Part shown: piece by piece, positions 57,917-64,000 of the stretch
How positions within the stretch are numbered: the stretch's first letter is position 1
How the letters are laid out: each line of letters starts with the position of its first letter
From: Diplocloster hominis
GTDB taxonomy: Bacteria > Bacillota > Clostridia > Lachnospirales > Lachnospiraceae
DNA: 64,000 nucleotides
Direction of reading: 5' to 3'
Assembly: GCF_032380655.1 (NCBI RefSeq)
Contig: NZ_JAWDIY010000007.1
Coordinates: forward strand, 1 to 64,000
The notes under the pieces: model-generated
The model's input: only the letters and a program-made list of their open reading frames with translations
Databases searched by the model: none
What the model was told of the DNA's origin: nothing
Position numbers and translations under genes: made by a program

Positions 57917-59082
57917 TTGATCTTTCCCTTCACTTCAGATTGTTCACACAGCAACCTTTCCAAAGAAGGATGAACCCCCAGAAAATCCCGGCACGCCTCA
58001 TACCGCTCCGGGCTATTCTCCATTTTACGCGTTTTCACAGCCCGAATCAACAGATTCTTCGGTGTATGTTCCATGTCGATAAACTCCAGAATCTGCACCC
58101 GATATCCCTGCTGCTCCAGAAGCTCTGCCCGCAGCGCGTCGGTAGCGAGCGCCGCGATCCGCTCCTTAATAATCCCGTACCGGAACAGCGGCTCCAGAAC
58201 ATCGCTTCCCATCTGCCCGTTCAGCTCATGCTGACAGCAGGGCACCGACAAAATCACCTTTGCGTTCCACCGGACTGCCTTGGCCAGAGCAAAATCCGTG
58301 GCCGTGTCACAGGCATGAAGGGTCACCACCAGATCCACTTCCGATACCCCTTCATAATCCGCGATATCCCCCGTCAGAAAATCCAGCTTGTCGTATCCGT
58401 ACCTCCGGCTTAACTGATTACAATGGTCAATCACATCTTTTTTCAGATCCAGCCCAATAATCCGTATATCATATCCTTCCAGTTCTTTCAGATAATAATA
58501 CATGGCGAAGGTCAGATAAGATTTTCCGCATCCGAAATCCAGGATCGTTAGCTGACGTCCTTTCGGCAGCTCCGGCAGCACATCCCGGATAAATTCCAGA
58601 AACCGGTTGATCTGCCGGTATTTATCATATTTGCTTTTAACCACGTTTCCTTCCCGGGTCATGACACCCAGATCCACTAAAAAGGGAACCGCCGTTCCTT
58701 CGGGCAGCACATACTGTTTCTTGCGATTATGGGACAGGTCCCCCTGCTCTTTTGCCTGTTTCAGACGCTGCCTCTTTACAGTTACCCTGCCCTTTTTGCT
58801 GACCAGTACACTCACGCTTTCCAGCTTCGTCTCCGCCTGCAGCTGCTTAAAACAATTCTCCATTTTTTCCAGGACATAGGCTCTCACCTGATCTACGTCC
58901 AGATTCTGATGGAACACCTGATGATTCCGAAATTCTTCTGCCTGAAAAAACAACTGCTCCCGCCGAAGCATCGGCCGTATTTTTATCTTTGTTAAGTCCT
59001 GCGTGCCCCTGGCTTGGCTCATCGTCACCTGTATCAAATCTATATTCATTATATCCTGCAAAACCAGCCTTAATTCCTCCAT
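57913..59082 (-). CDS. SAM-dependent methyltransferase (Methyltransf_32 type)
   Basis: 389 residues from MEELRLVLQD, ATG at 59082 after GAGGAG. An N-terminal ~170-residue domain, then a Rossmann methyltransferase: SAM motif TILDFGCGKSYLTFAMYYYL, acidic loop IIGLDLKKDV, VVTLHACDTATDFAL and VPCCQHEL, the set typical of Methyltransf_32 proteins. Substrate unknown, perhaps RNA. Overlaps the propeller gene start by 4 bp, so the two are co-translated. Confidence 0.82.
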   Translation of the reverse strand: MEELRLVLQDIMNIDLIQVTMSQARGTQDLTKIKIRPMLRREQLFFQAEEFRNHQVFHQNLDVDQVRAYVLEKMENCFKQLQAETKLESVSVLVSKKGRVTVKRQRLKQAKEQGDLSHNRKKQYVLPEGTAVPFLVDLGVMTREGNVVKSKYDKYRQINRFLEFIRDVLPELPKGRQLTILDFGCGKSYLTFAMYYYLKELEGYDIRIIGLDLKKDVIDHCNQLSRRYGYDKLDFLTGDIADYEGVSEVDLVVTLHACDTATDFALAKAVRWNAKVILSVPCCQHELNGQMGSDVLEPLFRYGIIKERIAALATDALRAELLEQQGYRVQILEFIDMEHTPKNLLIRAVKTRKMENSPERYEACRDFLGVHPSLERLLCEQSEVKGKIK

Positions 59083-59266
59083 AAAATCTCCTCTGCTGTA
59101 TCCTCCATCCAAATATTTCCACCATCTGAAATGATTCTTTTGCTCTCTATTGTAATAGTTTTCCCGAATTCTGTCTACTGGCGTTTTGCTTTGCGTGTTA
59201 TGAGTGTTTTGTGTGTGTTTTGCTTTAAGATTTATTTTGGGATTTGTTTTCTATAGGACCGGTAAA

Positions 59267-59482
59267 TCATGGAACCGTATAAGTACGCACTTCTGTCTGC
59301 CTGATGTTTCCGTAATTATCAGTCAGGATGCTTAGGATACGGATGGTATCACCTGTTTTGCAGTCGTTCAGCTGGTCTTGGAATTGAGCGTAGACATAGC
59401 AGTTGCTCATTACCGTTTCCTGGTAGTCGGCCGGGTTGATGTCCAGGGGTTTCTCCAGGATCGTGCGGTCGTTTTGCATCAC
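59267..59482 (-). CDS. Doubtful small ORF, possibly a gene remnant
   Basis: 71 codons ending EVRTYTVP. No good ribosome site at the GTG/ATG near 59482. The frame stays open upstream to a TAG near 59569 with plausible protein-like sequence but no start codon. This suggests the 3' remnant of a secreted or fimbrial-type gene, or chance. No family recognised. Confidence 0.3.
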   Translation of the reverse strand: MMQNDRTILEKPLDINPADYQETVMSNCYVYAQFQDQLNDCKTGDTIRILSILTDNYGNIRQTEVRTYTVP

Positions 59483-59572
59483 GAGGATTTGCCATGCCGC
59501 GACCCCGCCCGAAGGGCATGCATTAAGGGATGCTGTAAAGTATACTTTTAGGCGCAGTGAGTTGCAGAACTA

Positions 59573-59611
59573 AAAAGCCCCCGGAATTGGATCTGCCAGT
59601 CTCCCGGGGGC
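59573..59611 (-). terminator. Terminator after the flavin-binding gene
   Basis: Minus strand GCCCCCGG(G), about 17-base loop, CCGGGGGC, then TTTTTAG. Eight G-C pairs. Confidence 0.8.
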
Positions 59612-59620
59612 AAAATAGGT

Positions 59621-60139
59621 TTAATCCGCTGTCTGATCACGCACCAGAACTTTTTGGATTTCCGCGATATACATGGTGTGGTAATCCTTGGCAGGATACC
59701 ATTTTTCATCATTTTCCGGAGCATCAAAATTCTGCGGAGGCATCTCAGCGTGATAGAGACGTTTACAGACAAAAATCATATCCGCCTCTTCAAATGCGGC
59801 AGTCTGATCCATAAAACAGGGCGTCAGTCCGGCACATTTCACCTTGTCCTCCTCTCTGCCCGATACACTGCCGCAGATATTCAGCGCTTCCCGGTAATCT
59901 TCACTAAAAAATGCCACCGTAAAAGTGTCGCCGGCGTCCACAAATTCCTTCGTATATCTGCTCTCCCGGATGTAAACCGTAACGGTATTCTTTCCCCACA
60001 ATACGCCCACACCGCCCCAGCTGGCTGTCATCGTATTAAATTTTTCTTCCGTTCCGGCAGTAATCAGCATCCATTCCTTCCCAATTTTCGTAAATGGATT
60101 AAACAATAGCTCCTCCGCTTTTATCTCCGTGAATCCCAT
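59621..60139 (-). CDS. Flavin reductase-like FMN-binding protein
   Basis: 172 residues, split-barrel flavin-binding fold: LITAGTEEKFNTMTASWGGVG near 25-45, GKNTVTVYIRESRYTKEFVD, FTVAFFSEDYREALNICGSVSG. Similar proteins reduce flavins or act as small flavoprotein oxidoreductases; the partner is unknown. Single gene with its own terminator. Confidence 0.82.
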   Translation of the reverse strand: MGFTEIKAEELLFNPFTKIGKEWMLITAGTEEKFNTMTASWGGVGVLWGKNTVTVYIRESRYTKEFVDAGDTFTVAFFSEDYREALNICGSVSGREEDKVKCAGLTPCFMDQTAAFEEADMIFVCKRLYHAEMPPQNFDAPENDEKWYPAKDYHTMYIAEIQKVLVRDQTAD

Positions 60140-60371
60140 TCTTCATCCCATCCTTTCCGGCTGTTACAATTTAATTTTTGATTTTATATTTTATTATATC
60201 ATATCCCATTTATTTTCCAAAGCATTCCCGGTGAATCAGCCGCGAACCCATAACCGGCGGGGCCGATTTCATTTAGACTCCGCCTTTCCCCCACCAACTC
60301 CCAATAGACACTTCCGCCTTTTTCTGGTATCTTAGTAGATATCAGTAATCTGTAAATAAGGGGAGATTTCC

Positions 60372-61175
60372 ATGCATACATCCGTTGAAACTCTGAACCT
60401 GGTCATCGATAGCAGTAAGGCAAAGGCATCTATGCCCTGGCGGAAGCTTCTGGCCTTAAGTATCCTGGCCGGAATCTTTATCTCCGTCGGAGCCGCGGCT
60501 TCCAATACCGTGTCCAGCACAATAGAAAATCCCGCGTTAGCCAGGCTTTTAAGCGGATTGGTATTTCCTGCGGGGTTGGCAATGGTGGTCATCGCCGGCA
60601 GTGAACTTTTCACCGGCAATCATCTGATGATGATCGGTGTACTGCAAAAACAGATTTCGCTCGGGGGAATGCTGAGGAACTGGGGGATCGTTTATCTGGG
60701 AAATCTGTTGGGTTCCCTCATCACCGCGTTTCTAGTCGTTGTCAGCGGACAGCTGAATCTGTTCGGTTATCAGACTGCCGTTGCCACCATCCGGACGGCA
60801 GCGGCCAAATGCGCCCTTGACGTACCCCAGGCGTTTGCCCTCGGCATTCTGTGCAATATCCTGGTGTGTGTGGCAGTCCTTATGACCTTCCGGGCAGTCC
60901 ATGTCACCGGCAAGCTGGCGGCGTTATATCTGCCGATTCTGGTTTTTGTACTCTGCGGCTTTGAGCACAGTGTCGCCAATATGTATTTTATACCCGCGGG
61001 CCTGATGGCAGCATCTGATCCCGGGTATGCGCAGGCTGCACTGGCGTCCGGGGTATCCTTTGATTCTCTCACTGTGATGAACGGAATAAAGAATCTCATC
61101 AGCGTATCCCTGGGAAATCTGGCCGGCGGCGCAGGACTGGTCAGCTGCCTATACTGGTATTCTTACAAGCGCTGA
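60372..61175 (+). CDS. Formate/nitrite transporter (FNT family)
   Basis: 267 residues with six membrane helices. FNT signatures: GLAMVVIAGSELFTGNH near residue 71 and VLCGFEHSVANMYFIPAG near 196, the latter with the central gating His. The family forms pentameric channels for formate, nitrite or similar small anions. In a fermenting anaerobe formate is most likely. GGGGAG eight bases before the ATG. Confidence 0.9.
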   Translation: MHTSVETLNLVIDSSKAKASMPWRKLLALSILAGIFISVGAAASNTVSSTIENPALARLLSGLVFPAGLAMVVIAGSELFTGNHLMMIGVLQKQISLGGMLRNWGIVYLGNLLGSLITAFLVVVSGQLNLFGYQTAVATIRTAAAKCALDVPQAFALGILCNILVCVAVLMTFRAVHVTGKLAALYLPILVFVLCGFEHSVANMYFIPAGLMAASDPGYAQAALASGVSFDSLTVMNGIKNLISVSLGNLAGGAGLVSCLYWYSYKR

Positions 61176-61214
61176 TCTTTCTTTTCCCGTTTTCCTTAAT
61201 ATAAGTGATAAAAG

Positions 61215-61294
61215 AAAAGGGCCGCCATAGCTTTCGGGAATACCGCTGCAACTTGTGGTTGCGCAGATTCCAGCCCCGCTTGGTAGCCCTTTTT
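61215..61294. terminator. Long branched bidirectional terminator/structured RNA
   Basis: AAAAGGGC (61215-61222) and GCCCTTTTT (61286-61294) close a structure with inner pairs CCA/TGG, AGC/GCT, GGAAT/ATTCC and GCAAC/GTTGC. A and T runs on both sides allow function in both directions. Larger than a simple terminator. Confidence 0.6.
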
Positions 61295-61408
61295 ACGATT
61301 ATCTTCTATACTATTCTATAACTACAACAGATCGTCTGACTCATTTATAGCTGATTCGATCGATTGCCATTTAAAATATTTCCAAATTCCATTACAGGAG
61401 GATGACTC

Positions 61409-61969
61409 ATGACTTTAGGCCAAAAGATACAGCAGCTCAGAAAAGCAAGCGGCATCTCACAGGAACAGTTAGCGGAGCAGTTAAATGTCTCACGACAGGC
61501 GGTCTCCAAATGGGAGTTGGATGACGCTGTCCCGGAACTTAGCAAAGTCCTATTGCTCTGCGATCTGTTCGCCATCTCCGCAGACGAACTCCTCAGGGAT
61601 ACTCCCCGGAACACCGGGCCTTCCCTTGAACCGGAGGTACCTGCATCTTCGGATACAGGTACGAATCCGTCCATCGGCAGCAGCCTGCTCTCACAGTTAG
61701 CCCACATCAATACCAGTCATCAGGAGATCCTAACCGGCTTTAAAACCATGATCCTGGGATTCTTTCTCCTGGTCATTGATTTTCTCCTCTGCTGGGCTTA
61801 TCAGCTCAAAGAGCAGCTCGTTGATATGGAATGGATGCCTGACATCACCTTCTATTTCTCAAAGCAGCCTATGCCCGTGTTTTTCTTTCTCACTTCTCTG
61901 ATCATTCTTGCGGGATTGATTCTTATGGGCTTTGGCTTATTACACAAGTATAAGGGAGCCCGGCCATAG
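61409..61969 (+). CDS. Xre-family regulator with membrane helices
   Basis: 186 residues. HTH at 1-62 (GISQEQLAEQLNVSRQAVSKWE), a Pro/Ser-rich linker, and two hydrophobic helices at about 108-128 and 150-175 (MILGFFLLVIDFLLCWAY; MPVFFFLTSLIILAGLIL). Membrane-bound HTH proteins of this layout are common in Lachnospiraceae and probably sense envelope conditions. GGAGG before the ATG. Confidence 0.8.
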   Translation: MTLGQKIQQLRKASGISQEQLAEQLNVSRQAVSKWELDDAVPELSKVLLLCDLFAISADELLRDTPRNTGPSLEPEVPASSDTGTNPSIGSSLLSQLAHINTSHQEILTGFKTMILGFFLLVIDFLLCWAYQLKEQLVDMEWMPDITFYFSKQPMPVFFFLTSLIILAGLILMGFGLLHKYKGARP

Positions 61970-61979
61970 TGTCATGCTC

Positions 61980-63770
61980 TCAGCCCTTTTTCCACCGGAC
62001 CAGGGTTGCCGTGTGCCGGCCGTCCCCTTCTGACTCGATCACATATTCACCAAAATCAGCAGGAATTACCGCGGCCTGGTACAAGTTTATCTGAGTCGAA
62101 TATTCCGGATTCTTTTTGCTGTAGATCCTGGCATTTTTCCCTGCGGTCAGGGTTATGATATGGCAGTATTTTCCTTGCGTATCATATTCCCCTTTGTTCT
62201 GATAGTGGATCCGCTCGATCTCAAAAGGCATCTCCGGCACGGAGGAATAGCGGTCGATATAGTATTCCCGGGTCCATTTTACCACGGAAGGTTTTGCCCG
62301 CAGTTTCTTATCCACATAATCCTCCCTGCGGTATTTCGAAACCCGGAAAGAATGGTCCAGCTGCATTTTCAGAGGCTTCCCTGTCATGGTTTTCGTCTTG
62401 TCATCCCAGGAATTTCTGGCAAAATCATAGCTGAAAAAAGAATATTCCGTGCCGGCGATAGACGGACAGGTGTCCAGTTCCAGAACCATCTGATTACCGC
62501 CATGTCCATGATCCGTGCCAGGCGGGATCAGATACAGATCGCCCACATTGGATTCCCAGTTGCAGACATAATCTTTCCAGTCCTCTATCACCTCCTGGTT
62601 ATTGGACTTCCTGCATTTGGCCTCCCACTCTTCCAGATCCGCATCATTATAAAATCCCATCCAGGTGTTGGCTCCCTCGTAGGCTTCCGCGATATAATAG
62701 GTCTCATACCTTCCGATCGGCTCATTAAAGTTCGTTTTTACATAATCCGTACTCGGATGCGTGTGGATCGGCATGGAGATCCGCTCCGCAGGCTGTTTAT
62801 CCGGAAAATATCCGTCATCCAGCCACGCGTCCAGCGGGAACAGGTGCGGATAAGTCTCGCTCAGATACCGGCCTAACAGCTTATCCGGGTACTGCATCAG
62901 ATTCACAAACGGAAGATTCAGCTGCTCTTCACGGCCCACATCAATGAGGATGGATAATTCCGGCCCGGCCAGCTCATTCCAGGCATTACATTCCAACCCC
63001 GGGATGTCCCAGAAATCTTTATACCGATACGCGCCCCAGGGACCAGGCTGATAGATCTCTACTTCTTTTACCGGATATTTCAGCATCGTACGGATCACCT
63101 CATCATAAGCTGCTTTCGGCAAAATCTTTAATTCTTCCGTTTTAACGGCCTCCACATAATAGTCCATTTTTTCGATTATAAAATGTTTCTGGAAGTGCAG
63201 TAAATAGTAGTCACAATAATAATATTCCTTCCAGTCATATTGAGGGTCCGGCTGATCCAGGGCAAACGGAATTAATTTTCCGTCCCACATACTCCACAGT
63301 AAAGGTTGTCTGGTCATATCAAAATAGTAGGTACGCGCATAGGAATCATACAGCTCCGGAACCGCAGCGCCATACCCGTATACGACAGTTCCCTTGCCTA
63401 ACCGGTTCTTTAAATCCTGTATTTTCTCAGGGTCCATCAAATCAGAGATTTTCCCCTCCCTATTACAGTAACCAAAAGAGGGGTCCTCCGTAATATATTC
63501 CTTTTTATACTCCCGTATCTTCTCCATGGGCAGATACATCGACTGTGCCGGTATAAATTCCACCTCCGGACACAATTCCTTCAGCTTATCCAGAATCTCT
63601 GCAAAATCCACCCCGTACCAGCCGTCCAGGGCCACGGCGCCTTCCGCTCCCAGTATCTCTTTTGCCATCCGGCAGATGCAGTTCTTCTCCCCCATCACAA
63701 TGGCGTTTTTTGCATCCTGCGAAATCTGAATTTTGTTCGACGCGTTGTGTCTTCCTTCATATAATGGCAT
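61980..63770 (-). CDS. Large class I phosphomannose isomerase-like protein
   Basis: 596 residues. C-terminal two-thirds contain cupin-type motifs of the PMI family: MPIHTHPSTDYVKTNFNEPI near 330 (metal His), YYIAEAYEGANTWMGF near 355, and LYLIPPGTDHGHGGNQMVLE near 412. The N-terminal ~190 residues resemble the kinase-like or regulatory extension (AIVMGEKNCICRMAKEILG) seen in large clostridial homologues, without a P-loop visible. Probably sugar-phosphate isomerisation; substrate uncertain. GGAGG before the ATG; follows another gene in the same direction. Confidence 0.75.
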   Translation of the reverse strand: MPLYEGRHNASNKIQISQDAKNAIVMGEKNCICRMAKEILGAEGAVALDGWYGVDFAEILDKLKELCPEVEFIPAQSMYLPMEKIREYKKEYITEDPSFGYCNREGKISDLMDPEKIQDLKNRLGKGTVVYGYGAAVPELYDSYARTYYFDMTRQPLLWSMWDGKLIPFALDQPDPQYDWKEYYYCDYYLLHFQKHFIIEKMDYYVEAVKTEELKILPKAAYDEVIRTMLKYPVKEVEIYQPGPWGAYRYKDFWDIPGLECNAWNELAGPELSILIDVGREEQLNLPFVNLMQYPDKLLGRYLSETYPHLFPLDAWLDDGYFPDKQPAERISMPIHTHPSTDYVKTNFNEPIGRYETYYIAEAYEGANTWMGFYNDADLEEWEAKCRKSNNQEVIEDWKDYVCNWESNVGDLYLIPPGTDHGHGGNQMVLELDTCPSIAGTEYSFFSYDFARNSWDDKTKTMTGKPLKMQLDHSFRVSKYRREDYVDKKLRAKPSVVKWTREYYIDRYSSVPEMPFEIERIHYQNKGEYDTQGKYCHIITLTAGKNARIYSKKNPEYSTQINLYQAAVIPADFGEYVIESEGDGRHTATLVRWKKG

Positions 63771-63782
63771 CTTGTTTTCCTC

Positions 63783-64000
63783 CTATTTTTTTTTTGTGAT
63801 TTTTAATTTACTGAGCATTAAATTCCCGAACATGGGCATTCCCATAACCGTACAGACTTCTCCGAAGAGAAACAGGCCAGGGGACAATGTTACAATTTCT
63901 TTTTCCAGCATACCTTTTATTCCCGCGCACCCGAAAACCAATGAATCCGGCTCCTGATAAAATTCGTTTACCGCATGCTGGACTTCTTCCGGCCTGATGT
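63783..64000 (-). CDS. Partial gene of unknown function, 5' part off the edge
   Basis: The last 71 codons of a gene ending at TAG 63783-63785, 13 bases before the isomerase start. Readable parts include EEVQHAVNEFYQEPDSLVFG, then GCAGIKGMLEKEIVTLSPGL and GMPMFGNLMLSKLKI, ending in a Lys run encoded by an A tract. No family recognised from this fragment. Probably co-transcribed with the isomerase-like gene. Confidence 0.6.
   Translation of the reverse strand, partial: IRPEEVQHAVNEFYQEPDSLVFGCAGIKGMLEKEIVTLSPGLFLFGEVCTVMGMPMFGNLMLSKLKITKKK

Overview
The window looks like Bacillota, most likely a Lachnospiraceae-type gut clostridium. Evidence is a BofA-family sporulation protein, a tight-adherence (Tad) pilus locus, a QueT transporter behind a preQ1-type leader, a JetABC/MksBEF-like condensin, and a phi13/HK97-type siphophage with P27 terminase. 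The species cannot be named from the sequence alone. No rRNA, tRNA or CRISPR array was seen.

Positions 1 to about 34,020 are the right-hand part of a temperate siphophage prophage that runs off the left edge. Read on the minus strand from right to left it is in classical order. The immunity region has a CI-like S24 repressor facing a Cro-like protein across TTTCGAAA operators. Next come small early genes and a mosaic replication module (HUH-type Rep, RNase H-like protein, PcfK, PcfJ, ParB-like protein with a possible nested gene, HNH-like protein). Then follow a tyrosine recombinase, an ArpU-like late regulator, and a late promoter followed at once by an intrinsic terminator. The late operon is HNH, TerS, TerL, portal, ClpP-like protease, capsid, connectors, major tail protein, frameshifted tail chaperone, tape measure, Dit, Tal, baseplate and fibre proteins. 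Lysis genes are not in the window and should lie to the left. Plus-strand accessory genes sit around the immunity region: a winged-helix membrane protein, a lipoprotein beside the repressor, hicAB and a large serine integrase. A Tad2/DUF2829-like protein with a C-terminal membrane helix lies on the minus strand there.

The integrase lies directly against a 3'-truncated cpaF (tadA) gene. The prophage has therefore entered the Tad pilus ATPase gene and cut it just after the arginine-finger region. The integrase itself lacks the consensus catalytic Ser and at least one catalytic Arg, which is unexpected.

From 34 to 64 kb the sequence is chromosomal: tadZ, bofA, yaaL-like, a GH13 glucosidase with a TPR-AAA protein, then a 1.3-kb gene-free stretch that looks like a promoter-to-terminator, purine-rich non-coding transcript. 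Then come jetC-jetB-jetA downstream of ptsI, a membrane protein, and a tandemly duplicated type I toxin-antitoxin locus (two identical 32-residue hydrophobic peptides, three antisense RNA genes). After that are queT with a preQ1-type riboswitch, an M29 aminopeptidase, a beta-propeller/C39-like surface protein with a methyltransferase, a flavin-binding protein, a formate/nitrite transporter, an Xre-type membrane regulator and a large phosphomannose-isomerase-like enzyme.

The strongest leads for new biology are the membrane-tethered Tad2-like protein, the degenerate integrase fixed in cpaF, the duplicated type I toxin locus with a compensated stop codon, the long purine-rich RNA candidate, a possible capsid frameshift fusion, and two short phage RNAs transcribed against the lytic operon. 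All functional statements come from reading the sequence; no database search was run.
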